A DNA stretch of 64,000 bases from Bosea sp. 685 (GCF_031884435.1 NZ_CP134779.1:4960001-5024000); one strand, 5' to 3'. Counted from the stretch's first letter, positions 17,223 through 28,326 are shown. Numbers and translations: made by a program. Notes: generated by a model not told the origin, from the letters alone.

Positions 17223-17966
17223 CTAGGCTCCGGCGCGGGCTGACAGGATCGCGCGGGCGCGGTCCAGATCGTGGGGGGTATCGACGCCGAGCGGCACGTC
17301 GTCAACGACGATGATGTCGATGCGCATGCCGTCCTCGATGGCGCGCAACTGCTCCAGCCGCTCGCGCCTCTCAAGCGGCGACGGCGGCAGCGAGACGAAG
17401 CGATCAAGCGCTTTGCGGCGATAAGTGTAGAGGCCGATGTGATGATAGAGCGGCCCCTCCCCGCCCGGCGCGGTGACGCGGGTAAAGTAGAGCGCGCGCA
17501 TGCGCCCGGGCGCGATCTCGCTGCCGATGGCCTTGACGACGCTGGGCTCGGTCTTCTCGTCCTCGCGCGTGATGATCGCGGCGAGCGTCACGATATCCAC
17601 AGCCGAATCCGAGAGCGGCCCGACCGAGGCTGCGATCACGCGCGGATCGATGGTGGGCAGGTCGCCCTGAACGTTCACGATGACATCGTGCCGCCCCTGG
17701 GGATCGAGGATGTCGGCCGCCTCCTTGATCCGGTCCGAGCCTGAGGGATGATCGTCGCGGGTCAGCACGGCACGGCCGCCGGCCTTCTCGATCACTTCGA
17801 CGATGCGGGCCTCGTCGGTCGCGACGGCGACCGGGCCGATTCCGGCCTCCATGGCGCGGCGCCAGACATGAACGATCATCGCCTCGCCATGGATATCGGC
17901 CAGCGGCTTGCCCGGCAGGCGCGTCGCGGTCATGCGGGCGGGAATCAGAATCAGCGGGTCGGACAT
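17223..17966 (-). CDS. kdsB: 3-Deoxy-manno-octulosonate cytidylyltransferase
   Basis: A 247-residue CMP-Kdo synthetase, which activates Kdo with CTP for lipopolysaccharide inner core synthesis. It opens with [21 protein letters not shown], the nucleotide-binding signature, and has [26 protein letters not shown] and [13 protein letters not shown] downstream. The frame is open to 18023, but [11 protein letters not shown] at 17966 is the family start. It is upstream of pheA in a two-gene unit, a pairing that is common in rhizobia, and is divergent from the cytochrome gene. Confidence 0.95.
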   Translation of the reverse strand: MSDPLILIPARMTATRLPGKPLADIHGEAMIVHVWRRAMEAGIGPVAVATDEARIVEVIEKAGGRAVLTRDDHPSGSDRIKEAADILDPQGRHDVIVNVQGDLPTIDPRVIAASVGPLSDSAVDIVTLAAIITREDEKTEPSVVKAIGSEIAPGRMRALYFTRVTAPGGEGPLYHHIGLYTYRRKALDRFVSLPPSPLERRERLEQLRAIEDGMRIDIIVVDDVPLGVDTPHDLDRARAILSARAGA

Positions 17967-18164
17967 CGCGGCAGGCTCGGCTGGGCCGTAGGGGGCACGG
18001 CGGGAAGCGTCAAAAGGTCTCAAAGCGGAGGGTGCTTATACGAGTTGCATTGCAGCGCGCAAAGCGGTTAAGCAACGCTCGGGTGTCGGCGCTTTCAGGC
18101 CCCGGCCAAAGCGCTGTCTTGCCTCCCGCGCTACCCGCGTCGGTGGGCCGAGGGTTCGGATACG

Positions 18165-18704
18165 ATGGATATCGAAACCAACAAGATCGCCGGAGCGGTT
18201 CTCTCCACTCTGCTCGTGGTGATGGGGCTCAGCATGATCTCCGGGATCGTCTTTACGCCCCACAAGCCGGCAGTGCCCGGTTTCGACCTGCCGAGCGAGG
18301 AACCCGCAGCGGCTGCCGGCGCAGCAGCGCCCGCAGCCGACGAGCCGATCGCGGTACGCCTCGCCAAGGCCGATCCGGCCAAGGGCGAAAAGGCGGTCGG
18401 TGCCTGCAAGGCCTGCCATAATTTCGAGAAGGGCGGCGCCAACAAGGTCGGCCCGCATCTCTACGATGTCTACGGCCGCAACGAGGGTTCGGTCGAAGGC
18501 TTCGGCTACTCGGCCGCGATGAAGGGCCGCAACGACAAGGTTTGGGAAGCCGATGGGCTCGACCACTTCCTGAAGGGGCCGAAGGCTTACGTTCCCGGCA
18601 CCGCGATGGCCTTCGCCGGCATCAGCAAGCCCGATACCCGCGCCGACGTCATCGCCTATTTGAATACGCTCTCCGACGCGCCGAAGCCGCTGCCGAAGCC
18701 CTGA
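18165..18704 (+). CDS. cycM: Membrane-anchored cytochrome c (CycM type)
   Basis: A 179-residue class I cytochrome c. One N-terminal membrane anchor (about residues 8-30) is followed by an Ala/Pro-rich linker and a heme domain with CKACH. The probable methionine ligand is in GTAMAFAGI. It matches CycM of Bradyrhizobium, which passes electrons from the bc1 complex to an aa3-type oxidase. The gene is divergent from kdsB and ends at a clear terminator, so it is monocistronic. Symbol assigned from resemblance. Confidence 0.9.
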   Translation: MDIETNKIAGAVLSTLLVVMGLSMISGIVFTPHKPAVPGFDLPSEEPAAAAGAAAPAADEPIAVRLAKADPAKGEKAVGACKACHNFEKGGANKVGPHLYDVYGRNEGSVEGFGYSAAMKGRNDKVWEADGLDHFLKGPKAYVPGTAMAFAGISKPDTRADVIAYLNTLSDAPKPLPKP

Positions 18705-18746
18705 GTTTCACGCGGCGTCGATCCGGCGCTTATTACGATTGTGCCA

Positions 18747-18771
18747 AGCCGGGCCCTTCAGCCCGGCTTTT
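18747..18771 (+). terminator. Rho-independent terminator after cycM
   Basis: An 8-base stem AGCCGGGC and GCCCGGCT with a 6-base loop is followed by a short T run. It lies 43 bases after the cytochrome stop codon and before the yej operon. Confidence 0.8.
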
Positions 18772-18896
18772 GCATATCCGCGCCATGCTGCCGCCGTCAG
18801 GATGACGGCAAATCCCTGAATGACTGGCGTCGCCGGTCGCGTTCGACATAATCGGAACGCGAATCGGCCGGCGAACCAATTTGGAGGCAAAAGAGC

Positions 18897-20765
18897 ATGG
18901 CGATGCGCATCACACGCCGCAGAGTGCTGGAGGCAAGCGGCGCTGCTCTGGCAAGCGCGAGCCTGCCCTCGTTCGGCGGCCCGGCACTGGCGCAAGCTGA
19001 TGAAGTCCACGGCCTCTCGACCTTCGGTGAGTTGGCGCTGCCCGCCGATTTTCCCTATTTCGCCTATGTGAATCCCAATGCGCCCAAGGGCGGCACGCTG
19101 ACGATGCAGATCAAGCGCGCCGGCGGCAACCAGAGCTTCGACACCTTCAACACGCTCAACACCTTCGTGCTCCAGGGCGACGGGGCGGCGGGCATGGACG
19201 CCTGCTTCGACAGCCTGATGGCGGGCTCGGGCGACGAGCCGGGCTCGCTCTACGGCCTTCTGGCCAAAAGCGTGGCGATCTCGCAGGACAGGCTGACCTA
19301 CCGGTTTCGGCTTCGGCCCGAGGCAAAATTCCATGACGGCTCGCGGGTGACGGCCTCCGACGTCGCCTTCAGCATGAATCTGCTCAAGGCCAAGGGGCAT
19401 CCCTCCTTCCGCCTGACCCTGAACGAACTGGTCTCGTCGAAAGCCGAGGGCGACGACATCGTCGTCGTGCAGCTCTCGCCCAAGCGCAGCCGTGACCTGC
19501 ATCTCATCGCCGCCGGCCTGCCGGTGTTCTCCGAAAAATACTGGTCGACGCGCAATTTTGAAGCCTCGACGCTGGAGCCGCCGCTCGGCTCGGGCGCCTA
19601 TAAGGTCGGCCGCTTCGAGCAGGGGCGCTTCATCGAGTTCGAGCGCGTGCCGGACTACTGGGGCAAGGATCTGCCGGTCAATATCGGCACCAATAATTTC
19701 GACCGGGTGCGCTGGGAATATTTCCGCGACAGGCAGGTCGCGTTCGAGGCCTTCAAGAGCGGTGTCATCACCTTCCAGGAGGAGTTCACCTCGCGCATCT
19801 GGGCGACGGGCTACGATTTTCCCTCGATCAACGAAGGAAAGGTCAAGAAGGAGTCCGTGCCCAAGACCGAGCCGATCGGCTCGCAAGGCTGGATCTTCAA
19901 TCTGCGCCGCGACAAGTTTTCCGACCCACGCATTCGCGAGGCGCTGGGGCTGTGCTTCGATTTCGACTGGACCAACAAGAACATCATGTTCTCGTCCTTC
20001 AGCCGGATGACCTCCTATTTCGAGAATTCCGACTGCAAGGCCATCGGCAAGCCCTCGCCCGCGGAGCTCAAGCTGCTCGAGCCGTTCCGTGGGCAGGTGC
20101 CCGATGAGGTCTTCGACGAGCCCTTCCTGCCGCCGGTTTCGGACGGCTCGGGCAGCGACCGCAACCTGCTGCGCCGAGCCGACGAGATGCTGCGCGCCGC
20201 CGGCTGCAAACGCGACGGCAATGTCCTGAAGCTGCCCAATGGCCAGCCCTTCGAAATCGAGTTCCTCGATTCGCAAGCAGCGCTGCAGCCACATACGCAG
20301 CCCTTCCAGGCCAACCTCAAGCGGCTCGGCATCAATGCGACCTCGCGCATCGTTGATGCCGCGCAGTACCAGCGCCGTACCCAGGAGTTCGATTTCGACA
20401 TCGTCAGCATGGCGCTTTCGGGCAGTTCGATTCCCAGCGACACGCTGCGCATCGTCTACGGGTCGTCTGCGGCGAAGACGCCTGGCTCGCGTAATCTCGG
20501 CGGCATCGCCAGCCCGGCGATCGACGCGATGATCGAGACAATCGGGCAGGCCCACAGCTATGCCGAGGTCGTCATCGCCGCCAAATGCCTCGACCGGCTG
20601 CTGCGGGCCGGGCGCTACTGGATTCCGATGTGGTGGAACGCCCATGAGTGGCTGGCCTATTGGGACATGTTCGACAGGCCGCAAACCAAGCCGAAATACA
20701 CCTCCGGCGCACCCGGCATCTGGTGGTACGACGCCGAAAAAGCCAAGCGCATCGGGAAGGCCTGA
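18897..20765 (+). CDS. yejA: Peptide ABC transporter substrate-binding protein (YejA type)
   Basis: A 622-residue periplasmic binding protein of solute-binding family 5. The N-terminus has a twin-arginine-like signal (TRRRVLEASG) ending near PALAQADE. The mature part starts with GLSTFGELALPADFPYFAYV and NPNAPKGGTLTM, characteristic of YejA. The Yej system imports peptides, including microcin C in E. coli, and in rhizobia antimicrobial peptides; the precise ligand here is unknown. It heads the operon yejA, DUF4260 gene, yejB, yejE, yejF. The start gives the signal peptide; MRITRRR two codons later is an alternative. Confidence 0.92.
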   Translation: MAMRITRRRVLEASGAALASASLPSFGGPALAQADEVHGLSTFGELALPADFPYFAYVNPNAPKGGTLTMQIKRAGGNQSFDTFNTLNTFVLQGDGAAGMDACFDSLMAGSGDEPGSLYGLLAKSVAISQDRLTYRFRLRPEAKFHDGSRVTASDVAFSMNLLKAKGHPSFRLTLNELVSSKAEGDDIVVVQLSPKRSRDLHLIAAGLPVFSEKYWSTRNFEASTLEPPLGSGAYKVGRFEQGRFIEFERVPDYWGKDLPVNIGTNNFDRVRWEYFRDRQVAFEAFKSGVITFQEEFTSRIWATGYDFPSINEGKVKKESVPKTEPIGSQGWIFNLRRDKFSDPRIREALGLCFDFDWTNKNIMFSSFSRMTSYFENSDCKAIGKPSPAELKLLEPFRGQVPDEVFDEPFLPPVSDGSGSDRNLLRRADEMLRAAGCKRDGNVLKLPNGQPFEIEFLDSQAALQPHTQPFQANLKRLGINATSRIVDAAQYQRRTQEFDFDIVSMALSGSSIPSDTLRIVYGSSAAKTPGSRNLGGIASPAIDAMIETIGQAHSYAEVVIAAKCLDRLLRAGRYWIPMWWNAHEWLAYWDMFDRPQTKPKYTSGAPGIWWYDAEKAKRIGKA

Positions 20766-20767
20766 GC

Positions 20768-21169
20768 ATGGCGGCGGTCATGCAAGGCCATGTCACGGGA
20801 GCTCCGAACCTGCTCCTGCGCCTCGAAGGCGCCCTGCTCGGCGGGCTCAGCGTCTGGCTTTTTGCCCGCACGGGCGTTTCATGGTGGGTATTCGCCGGCC
20901 TCATCCTGGCGCCGGATCTCGCCATGCTCGGCTATCTCTGCGGCCCCCGGCTGGGTTGCGCAATCTACAACGCCGCCCATTCCCTGATCGGCCCGGCCCT
21001 GCTGGGGGTTGCCGCCACGGCTTCGGGATCCTCCATGATGCTGGCTGTGGCCTTGATCTGGGCCGCGCATGTCGAGTTCGACCGGGCGCTCGGTTATGGG
21101 CTGAAATATGCTACGCGCTTCGCTGACACTCATCTCGGCGTTATTGGCCCAGCCAGAAGGACCGAGTGA
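20768..21169 (+). CDS. DUF4260 membrane protein
   Basis: A 133-residue membrane protein of the DUF4260 family with three or four hydrophobic segments. The family pattern is clear: LLLRLEGALLGGLSVWLF, FAGLILAPDLAMLGYL, and the C-terminal WAAHVEFDRALGYGLKY with DTHLGVIG. No function is known. The gene starts two bases after yejA and ends six before yejB, so it is fully embedded in the transporter operon. DUF4260 genes are usually not part of yej operons, so its presence may be an insertion. Confidence 0.85.
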   Translation: MAAVMQGHVTGAPNLLLRLEGALLGGLSVWLFARTGVSWWVFAGLILAPDLAMLGYLCGPRLGCAIYNAAHSLIGPALLGVAATASGSSMMLAVALIWAAHVEFDRALGYGLKYATRFADTHLGVIGPARRTE

Positions 21170-21175
21170 ACCGGC

Positions 21176-22273
21176 ATGCTGAGCTATATCGCGAGACGTA
21201 TCGCCTTGATGGTGCCGACGCTGTTCGGCATCCTGCTGATCTCCTTCATCATCGTGCAGTTCGCCCCCGGCGGGCCGGTCGAGCGCGTGATCGCGCAATT
21301 GCAGAATCCGGCGGCCGGGAGCGCGTCGGATCGCGTCGGCGGCGGCCAGGGCGGCGATGCAGGCGCGCAATTGGGCGGCGATTCGAATTCCGCCTATCGC
21401 GGCGCGCAGGGGCTCGACCCCGCCTTCATCAAGGAGCTCGAAAAGCAGTTCGGCTTCGACAAGCCGGCGCATGAGCGCTTCCTCAAGATGCTGGGCGACT
21501 ACATCCGCTTCGATTTCGGACGCAGCTATTTCCGCGATGCGCCGGTGCTGCAATTGATCAAGGAGAAGCTACCGGTCTCGATCTCGCTCGGCCTGTGGAT
21601 GACGCTTCTGTCCTATGCGATCTCGATCCCGCTCGGCATCCGCAAGGCGGTGAAGGACGGTTCGCGTTTCGACACCTGGACCAGCGCGGTCGTGATCGTG
21701 GGCTATGCCATCCCAGGATTCCTCTTTGCGATCCTGCTGATCGTGCTCTTCGCCGGCGGCTCGTTCTGGCAGATCTTTCCGCTGCGCGGGCTCCATTCGG
21801 AGAACTGGGCGCAGCTCAGCCTGCTCGGCAAGACCATCGACTATCTCTGGCACATCGCCCTGCCCGTCACCGCGATGGCGCTGGGTGCCTTTGCCACCTC
21901 GACCCTTCTGACCAAGAACTCCTTCCTCGACGAGATCCGGAAGCAATACGTCCTGACCGCCCGAATGAAGGGTCTGTCCGAGCGCGGCGTGCTCTACGGT
22001 CATGTCTTCCGCAATGCCATGCTGATCGTGATCGCCGGCTTTCCCGGCGCCTTCGTGCATGCGCTCTTCGCCGGCTCATTGCTGATCGAGACGATCTTCT
22101 CGCTCGACGGCTTGGGGCTCTTGTCCTTCGAGGCGATCGTCAACCGCGACTACCCGGTCGTCTTCGCCAATCTCTACATCTTCTCGCTGATCGGCCTTGT
22201 CGTGCACCTCATCACCGACCTGACCTATACTTGGGTCGACCCCCGCATCGATTTCGAGACGCGGGAGGCCTGA
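21176..22273 (+). CDS. yejB: Peptide ABC transporter permease (YejB type)
   Basis: A 365-residue permease of the DppB/OppB class. It has an N-terminal helix with [31 protein letters not shown] sequence, a periplasmic stretch rich in Gly/Ala/Ser (about residues 40-85) as seen in YejB, and five C-terminal helices. The coupling region reads [24 protein letters not shown]. It pairs with YejE. Four bases separate its stop from yejE. Confidence 0.93.
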   Translation: MLSYIARRIALMVPTLFGILLISFIIVQFAPGGPVERVIAQLQNPAAGSASDRVGGGQGGDAGAQLGGDSNSAYRGAQGLDPAFIKELEKQFGFDKPAHERFLKMLGDYIRFDFGRSYFRDAPVLQLIKEKLPVSISLGLWMTLLSYAISIPLGIRKAVKDGSRFDTWTSAVVIVGYAIPGFLFAILLIVLFAGGSFWQIFPLRGLHSENWAQLSLLGKTIDYLWHIALPVTAMALGAFATSTLLTKNSFLDEIRKQYVLTARMKGLSERGVLYGHVFRNAMLIVIAGFPGAFVHALFAGSLLIETIFSLDGLGLLSFEAIVNRDYPVVFANLYIFSLIGLVVHLITDLTYTWVDPRIDFETREA

Positions 22274-22277
22274 GGCG

Positions 22278-23453
22278 ATGAGCGACACGCTGATCGACGC
22301 GCCCCCGCCAGCCTTGCGCAGCCATGCGCCGCTGGCCCCGCTGGAGGCAAGCCAGGGCTGGCTCAAGCTCTCGCCGATCAACCGGCGCCGACTGAACAAC
22401 TTCAAGGCCAACAAGCGCGGCTGGTGGTCGCTCTGGATCTTCCTTGCACTGTTTACGCTCTCGCTCTTTGCAGAGTTCATCGCCAACGACCGGCCCTTGC
22501 TCGTGCGCTACAAGGGCGAATGGCTGTTCCCGGTCGCGGTGAATTACCCTGAAGAGAAGTTCGGCGGCTTCCTGGCCACGACGGACTATCGCGACCCGGT
22601 GATCGCCAAGGAGATCACGGCCAACGGCTACGCTGTCTGGCCGCTGATCCGCTACAGCTACCGCACGCATAACCTCGATCTGCCGGTGCCCGCGCCCGCG
22701 CCGCCGACCTGGCTGCTCAAGGACGAGCAATGCCGCGTCATCGCGCAGCGCAGCGGCGGCACGGGCTGCCGCGACCTCGAATGGAACTGGCTCGGCACCG
22801 ACGACCAGGGCCGCGACGTCATCGCGCGATTGATCTACGGCTTCCGCATCTCGATCCTGTTCGGGTTGATCCTGTCCTCGATTTCCTCCGTGATCGGCAT
22901 CGCGGCCGGTGCCATCCAGGGTTATTTCGGCGGCTGGACCGACCTGATCTTCCAGCGCATCATCGAAATCTGGACCTCGATCCCGGCGCTCTATCTGCTG
23001 ATCATCGTGGCGGCGATCATCACGCCGAGCTTCTTCGTTTTGCTCGGCATCCTCCTGCTGTTCTCATGGGTCGCGCTCGTCGGCGTGGTGCGGGCCGAGT
23101 TCCTGCGGGCGCGCAATTTCGAATATGTCCGCGCGGCGCGCGCGCTCGGCCTCTCCAACCGCGCCATCATGGTCAAGCACCTCTTGCCCAATGCGATGGT
23201 CGCGACCCTGACCTTCCTGCCCTTCATCCTGAACGGTTCGATCACCACCTTGACCTCGCTCGACTTCCTTGGCTTTGGCCTGCCGCCCGGCTCGCCTTCG
23301 CTCGGTGAATTGCTGGCGCAGGGGAAATCGAACCTGCAGGCGCCCTGGCTCGGCCTCTCCGGCTTCGTCGTGATCGCGCTGATGCTGTCGCTGCTGATCT
23401 TCATCGGCGAAGCGGTCAGGGATGCGTTCGACCCGAGGAAGACGTTCGCGTGA
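22278..23453 (+). CDS. yejE: Peptide ABC transporter permease (YejE type)
   Basis: A 391-residue permease of the DppC/OppC class. The N-terminal cytoplasmic tail has INRRRLNNFKANKRGWWSLW, which is a YejE hallmark, then a long periplasmic loop with WNWLGTDDQGRDVIARLIYG, and five more helices. The coupling motif is YVRAARALGLSNRAIMVKHLLPNA. The end of the gene overlaps the start of yejF by 32 bases. Confidence 0.93.
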   Translation: MSDTLIDAPPPALRSHAPLAPLEASQGWLKLSPINRRRLNNFKANKRGWWSLWIFLALFTLSLFAEFIANDRPLLVRYKGEWLFPVAVNYPEEKFGGFLATTDYRDPVIAKEITANGYAVWPLIRYSYRTHNLDLPVPAPAPPTWLLKDEQCRVIAQRSGGTGCRDLEWNWLGTDDQGRDVIARLIYGFRISILFGLILSSISSVIGIAAGAIQGYFGGWTDLIFQRIIEIWTSIPALYLLIIVAAIITPSFFVLLGILLLFSWVALVGVVRAEFLRARNFEYVRAARALGLSNRAIMVKHLLPNAMVATLTFLPFILNGSITTLTSLDFLGFGLPPGSPSLGELLAQGKSNLQAPWLGLSGFVVIALMLSLLIFIGEAVRDAFDPRKTFA

Positions 23454-25080
23454 ACAACTCCCCCTCCTCTCCGTCCAGGATCTCTCCGTCGCCTTCCGCC
23501 AGGGCGGGCGCGAGACTGTTGCCGTCGACCGCATCTCCTTCCAGATCGCCAAGGGCGAGACGCTCGCCATCGTCGGCGAGTCGGGCTCGGGCAAATCGGT
23601 CTCGGCGCTCTCGATCCTGAAGCTCTTGAACTACCCCTCGGCGTACCATCCCTCCGGCAAGGTGATGTTCAACGGCCAGGATCTGATCGCGGCCGATGAG
23701 GATGCGATGCGCAAGGTGCGCGGCAACGACATCACCATGGTGTTCCAGGAGCCGATGACCTCGCTCAACCCGCTGCACACGATCCAGCGGCAGATCGGCG
23801 AAATCCTCGAGCTGCACAAAGGCCTGCGCGGCGACAAGGCGCGCGCCCGCACGCTCGAACTCCTGGCGCTGGTCGGCATCCGCGATGCGGAAAGTCGATT
23901 GGAGGCCTATCCCCACCAGCTTTCGGGCGGACAGCGCCAGCGCGTGATGATCGCGATGGCACTCGCCAACGAACCCGAACTGCTGATCGCCGACGAGCCC
24001 ACGACGGCACTCGACGTCACCGTGCAGGCCCAGATCCTCAAGCTGTTGAAGGAGCTTCAGGGCCGGCTCGGCATGGCGATGCTGTTCATCACCCATGATC
24101 TCGGCATCGTCCGGCGCATCGCCGACCGGGTCTGCGTCATGCTCAAGGGCCAGATCGTCGAACAGGGGCCAGTCGGCGAGATCTTCGGCAATCCCCAGCA
24201 CGACTACACCAGGCGGCTGCTCGCAGCCGAGCCGAAGGGTCGCCCGGCGCCCGTCCCGGAGGGTGCCGCCACACTGCTCGAAGCCGGACCGATGAAGATC
24301 TGGTTCCCGATCAAATCCGGTTTCCTGCGCCGCACCACCGGCCATGTGAAGGCGGTCGACGGCATCGCGATCAAGGTGCGCGAGGGCGAGACGCTCGGCG
24401 TCGTCGGCGAATCCGGCTCCGGCAAGACGACGCTCGGCCTCGCCATCCTGCGCTTGATCTCGTCGGAGGGGCCGATCGTCTTCCTCGGCGACCGTATTGA
24501 CGGGCTCGCCAGCGCCGCCGTCCGGCCCAAACGTGGGGATCTCCAGGTCGTCTTCCAGGATCCTTACGGCTCGCTCTCGCCGCGCATGTCGGTGGCCGAG
24601 ATCGTCGCCGAGGGCCTGACCGTGCAGCAGAGCGGGCTGAGCTATGCCCAGCGCCGTGAGATCGTCGCCCGGGCCCTCGACGATGTCGGGCTCGATCCAA
24701 GCGCGATGGATCGCTACCCGCATGAATTCTCCGGCGGCCAGCGCCAGCGCATCGCAATCGCACGTGCCATGGCGCTCGACCCTAAATTCGTCGTGCTGGA
24801 TGAGCCGACCTCGGCGCTCGACATGTCGGTTCAGGCGCAGATCGTCGAATTGCTGCGCGACCTCCAGGCCAGGCGCAAGCTTGGCTATCTCTTCATCAGC
24901 CATGACCTCAAGGTGGTGCGGGCGCTCTCGCACCGGGTCGTGGTGATGCAAAACGGCCGGGTTGTCGAGGAGGGGCCGGCCGAGGAGATCTTCGCCCGGC
25001 CACGCGAGGCCTATACCCAGGCCCTGCTCGCAGCAGCGCTTAACCTCGAACCTGTCGGCGTCGCCGCCGTGAAGGACTAA
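23422..25080 (+). CDS. yejF: Peptide ABC transporter ATPase, duplicated (YejF type)
   Basis: A 552-residue protein with two ATP-binding domains in tandem, as in YejF. The first has Walker [11 protein letters not shown], signature LSGGQRQRV and Walker [13 protein letters not shown]. The second has [26 protein letters not shown] and [12 protein letters not shown]. It energises YejB/YejE. The only upstream ATG in frame is at 23422, inside the end of yejE; the first eight or so residues are basic and atypical, so the true start is uncertain. This is the only ABC transporter in the window that has its own ATPase gene. Confidence 0.93.
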   Translation: MRSTRGRRSREQLPLLSVQDLSVAFRQGGRETVAVDRISFQIAKGETLAIVGESGSGKSVSALSILKLLNYPSAYHPSGKVMFNGQDLIAADEDAMRKVRGNDITMVFQEPMTSLNPLHTIQRQIGEILELHKGLRGDKARARTLELLALVGIRDAESRLEAYPHQLSGGQRQRVMIAMALANEPELLIADEPTTALDVTVQAQILKLLKELQGRLGMAMLFITHDLGIVRRIADRVCVMLKGQIVEQGPVGEIFGNPQHDYTRRLLAAEPKGRPAPVPEGAATLLEAGPMKIWFPIKSGFLRRTTGHVKAVDGIAIKVREGETLGVVGESGSGKTTLGLAILRLISSEGPIVFLGDRIDGLASAAVRPKRGDLQVVFQDPYGSLSPRMSVAEIVAEGLTVQQSGLSYAQRREIVARALDDVGLDPSAMDRYPHEFSGGQRQRIAIARAMALDPKFVVLDEPTSALDMSVQAQIVELLRDLQARRKLGYLFISHDLKVVRALSHRVVVMQNGRVVEEGPAEEIFARPREAYTQALLAAALNLEPVGVAAVKD

Positions 25081-25082
25081 GC

Positions 25083-26300
25083 ATGGCTCGCGCCATCCTG
25101 ATCGTGCTCGATTCCGTCGGCTGCGGCGGAGCGCGGGATGCGCATCTCTACGGCGACGAGGGCGCCGACACGCTGGGGCATATCGCGCAAGCCTGCAGCG
25201 ATGGCAGGGGCGATCGCGCGGGCCTGCGCAAGGGGCCGCTCAAGCTGCCCAATCTGGTGCGCCTCGGCCTCGCCCATGCCTGCGAAGCCTCCACTGGCCA
25301 GCCGCTCGCCGGCATCGTCAAACCCGTCGCTCCCGAAGGCCAATACGGCTACGGCGTCGAGATCAGCCAGGGCAAGGATACGCCGTCCGGCCATTGGGAG
25401 ATCGCCGGCTGCCCCGTGCCGTTCCAATGGGGCTATTTCACCGCGCTGGAGAATTCCTTCCCGCCTGAGCTGGTCGCCGCGATGGTCGAGCAAGGCGCCC
25501 TGCCCGGCATTCTCGGCAACAAGCATGCGTCCGGCACCGCGATCATCGACGAGCTCGGCGCGGAGCACATCAGGACCGGCAAGCCGATCTGCTACACCTC
25601 GGTCGACTCCGTGCTCCAGATCGCAGCTCACGAGGAGCTGTTCGGGCTGGAGCGGCTTTACGAACTCTGCCGCAAGACGCGGCTTCTCGTCGACCCGCTG
25701 AAGATCGGCCGCGTGATCGCAAGGCCCTTCCTGGGGACGGCCGAGGACGGCTTCAAGCGCACCGGGAACCGCAAGGATTTCGCCATTCCGCCGCCTGACG
25801 AGACCCTGCTCGACCGGCTGGCGGCACAGGGGCGCACGGTCATCACCGTCGGCAAGATCGGCGACATCTTCGCCCATCGCGCGACCGGCGAAGAGATCAA
25901 GCCTTTCGGCAATGCCGCGATGTTCGAGGCCGCGCTGGCGGCGCTGGAGCGCCTGCCCGATGGCGGCTTCTGCTTCGTCAACCTCGTCGACTTCGACAGC
26001 GAATACGGCCACCGCCGCGACATACCCGGCTATGCCGCCGCGCTGGAAGCCTTCGACGCGGCACTGCCGCGCCTGGAGGCCAGGCTGAGACCAGGCGATA
26101 TCGCCATGATCACCGCCGATCATGGCAATGATCCGACCTGGCCCGGCACTGACCATACGCGCGAGCACACGCCGATTCTCGCCTTCGGGCCTGACGTGGC
26201 TGCGGGTTCGATCGGCAGACGCGAAAGTTTCGCCGACATCGCGGCGTTGCTGGGAACCTGGCTCGATATCGGCGTGGTGGGGCCGGGCCGCCCCTGGTAG
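25083..26300 (+). CDS. deoB: Phosphopentomutase
   Basis: A 405-residue phosphopentomutase of the alkaline-phosphatase superfamily, which interconverts ribose (or deoxyribose) 1- and 5-phosphate in nucleoside salvage. The metal sites are visible: [16 protein letters not shown] at the N-terminus, the PSGHWEIAG block with the phosphorylated-residue region, [14 protein letters not shown], and the C-terminal [19 protein letters not shown]. The start codon comes two bases after yejF, so it may be read from the yej transcript. Import of peptides or nucleotide-peptides followed by nucleoside salvage is a possible link, but not shown. Confidence 0.95.
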   Translation: MARAILIVLDSVGCGGARDAHLYGDEGADTLGHIAQACSDGRGDRAGLRKGPLKLPNLVRLGLAHACEASTGQPLAGIVKPVAPEGQYGYGVEISQGKDTPSGHWEIAGCPVPFQWGYFTALENSFPPELVAAMVEQGALPGILGNKHASGTAIIDELGAEHIRTGKPICYTSVDSVLQIAAHEELFGLERLYELCRKTRLLVDPLKIGRVIARPFLGTAEDGFKRTGNRKDFAIPPPDETLLDRLAAQGRTVITVGKIGDIFAHRATGEEIKPFGNAAMFEAALAALERLPDGGFCFVNLVDFDSEYGHRRDIPGYAAALEAFDAALPRLEARLRPGDIAMITADHGNDPTWPGTDHTREHTPILAFGPDVAAGSIGRRESFADIAALLGTWLDIGVVGPGRPW

Positions 26301-26303
26301 CGT

Positions 26304-27761
26304 TCAGGCCGCCGCGACCAGAGTACAGAACGCCGCGACCTCATGGCGGATGCTGTGCGCCTGCGCGGCAAGCGCATCGGCCGCCTCCTGCAATTGCTCC
26401 GCCGCATCATGCGAGCGCACCGTCATCAGCTCGAAATTGCCGACGACACCGACACCGCGCCTGGCGCCCTCGAACGAAAGCTGGACCTGGCGCGCGATCT
26501 CCGCGGTCGCCCGATCCTGCTCATGGACCGCAACCGCGATCGCCTCAGCCACTTTCTCGACCTCACCCATTGCGCCAACGATATCGCGGATGGCCTTGAG
26601 CGAGCGCTGCGAGGCGATCTGCATCGCATGGATCTGGCCTGAGACTTCGTCAGTGGCGCGAGCGGTCTGCGCCGACAATGTCTTCACCTCGCTGGCGACA
26701 ACCGCGAAGCCACGCCCCATCTCGCCGGCACGCGCCGCCTCGATCGTGGCATTCAGCGCCAGCATGCTGGTCTGCGCCGCGATGCCGCGAATGATCTCGA
26801 CGACAGCGCCGACATTCTCGCTGTTGCGGGCAAGCTCCTCGATCTCATCGCTGGCGCGGCGGGCGAGATCGGCTGCGTTCTTGGAACCGTCGGCGGAATG
26901 CGAGACGTTTCGGCCGATCTCACCGATCGATTCCGCGAGCTGACCGCTCGCATTGGCAAGCTGATCGATGCCGCGCGTCGTCGCATCCGCAGCCTCAGAG
27001 ACCAACGCCATCTGCTGGCGCGCCTGATCCGACGTGCCGGTCAGTTCGCGCGACCCGCCCTGCATGGTCTCGGCCGCGCGATCGAGTACCGCCATGGCCC
27101 GCTCCATCTGGGAGCGGAAGCTCTGGACGATCTCGCGCAGCGCCTCCGCGCGCCGCCCGAGCTCGCCAGCCTGGCGCTTTTCGCGTTCGCCCGCCATCCG
27201 CTCGCGCTCAGCGATCTCGTTGGCGCGCTGCAGGCTGTTTTCATTGGTCGCGAACATCCGCCCCAGGATCACGGCAAGTGCCGCCAGGAACGCGGTTTCG
27301 ATGATGACGATCACGGCGTGCAACAGCACGCGCAGGAGGCTGCCACCCTGATAGAACACGGCGGACGGCAGGATGTATTGCAGGGCGAGGTGGTGGAGCG
27401 CTGTCAAAGCGGCGCCCATCACGATGGGACGCCAGTCGCAGAAGCCAGCGAGCAAGGCCAGGACCGCGAAATAGTACATATGCGTATCGGGCTGCCAGGG
27501 ATGGCCGGCGAAGCTATAGACCAGCATCGAGACCTGGCCGATCAGCACGAGCGCAATGACGAGCTGCGTGACGATGGCGACGCCGCAGCGCAGGTAGAGC
27601 AGCAAGGCGCCCATAGCCAGCAGGAAGGCACAGGACGCCGGCAGCAGGATGTCTCCGCCGCGGAACCAGATGCTCAGCGCCAGGATCGGCACGTGCAGGA
27701 ATGCGAGCCCCAGCAGCACGCGGGCGACGGCGGCGCGAATGCCCGTCAAGGTCCAGATCAT
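26304..27761 (-). CDS. Membrane methyl-accepting chemotaxis protein
   Basis: A 485-residue chemoreceptor. The first 180 residues hold about six hydrophobic segments with short loops and no periplasmic ligand domain. A coiled-coil linker ([18 protein letters not shown]) leads directly to the signalling domain, with no recognisable HAMP domain. The receptor hairpin tip has [23 protein letters not shown], the CheA/CheW contact site, at about residue 350. It may sense membrane state or a small molecule within the bilayer. Its start overlaps the stop of the next upstream minus-strand gene by four bases, so the two are coupled. Confidence 0.92.
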   Translation of the reverse strand: MIWTLTGIRAAVARVLLGLAFLHVPILALSIWFRGGDILLPASCAFLLAMGALLLYLRCGVAIVTQLVIALVLIGQVSMLVYSFAGHPWQPDTHMYYFAVLALLAGFCDWRPIVMGAALTALHHLALQYILPSAVFYQGGSLLRVLLHAVIVIIETAFLAALAVILGRMFATNENSLQRANEIAERERMAGEREKRQAGELGRRAEALREIVQSFRSQMERAMAVLDRAAETMQGGSRELTGTSDQARQQMALVSEAADATTRGIDQLANASGQLAESIGEIGRNVSHSADGSKNAADLARRASDEIEELARNSENVGAVVEIIRGIAAQTSMLALNATIEAARAGEMGRGFAVVASEVKTLSAQTARATDEVSGQIHAMQIASQRSLKAIRDIVGAMGEVEKVAEAIAVAVHEQDRATAEIARQVQLSFEGARRGVGVVGNFELMTVRSHDAAEQLQEAADALAAQAHSIRHEVAAFCTLVAAA

Positions 27762-28135
27762 AGGAATGGTTCCACAGACGCGCGGGAATCGAGGCAGCCG
27801 GCGAGTCCGTCAAGCGCCAGCATGAGCAAGGCGCCTCGCGGCCTGACGGTCTCGGCTTCGGCTTCGGCAGCGGCCGCGATCACGATGAAAGGTGAAATGC
27901 CACCGCGCAGGACGCGATGCCCGGCCGCGAGGCTTCGCGCCATCGCGTCCTGCTGCGGCATCCATGGTGGGAAGATGATCGCCTGCGGCACGGCCCGGCC
28001 GATCGAGGCCTGAGGCAAGCTGAGCACGGCAGCGAGGCTGACAGCCATCAGAGTCAGCACCACGATGCAGCCATCTCGCAGGGCCGCAACCCGCCCGCTA
28101 TTGGCGGAGGCTCCGATCAGGCTTCCCGATGTCAT
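27758..28135 (-). CDS. Hypothetical single-pass membrane protein
   Basis: A 125-residue protein with one membrane segment (about residues 20-45, [19 protein letters not shown]). A soluble C-terminal half follows with [36 protein letters not shown] and a conserved-looking Cys near the end. I do not know the family. It is translated ahead of, and overlaps by four bases with, the chemoreceptor gene, so it may be an accessory to that receptor. The start at 28135 (MTSGSL) was preferred over 28162. Confidence 0.6.
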   Translation of the reverse strand: MTSGSLIGASANSGRVAALRDGCIVVLTLMAVSLAAVLSLPQASIGRAVPQAIIFPPWMPQQDAMARSLAAGHRVLRGGISPFIVIAAAAEAEAETVRPRGALLMLALDGLAGCLDSRASVEPFL

Positions 28136-28326
28136 GGGATGTAGGTTTCTCCGGGGCGCCAAGGTTTCTGTGCGTTTCCGGATGAACTGGGGCCACTCCC
28201 GTAAAGTTTTACTTAAAGATGAAGGCGAGGCCTAACCGTGATGATTTTTAGCGCTGCCGTTTACTGTTTTTAAGAGGTTGAAGATTACAACTGTAGATAG
28301 TATTTAAATACCGGAAGGTGCATCCC

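Noticed and set aside
18708..20684. A 658-residue minus-strand frame opposite yejA
   Set aside because: Shadow frame; yejA has a signal peptide and family motifs, and this frame has none.
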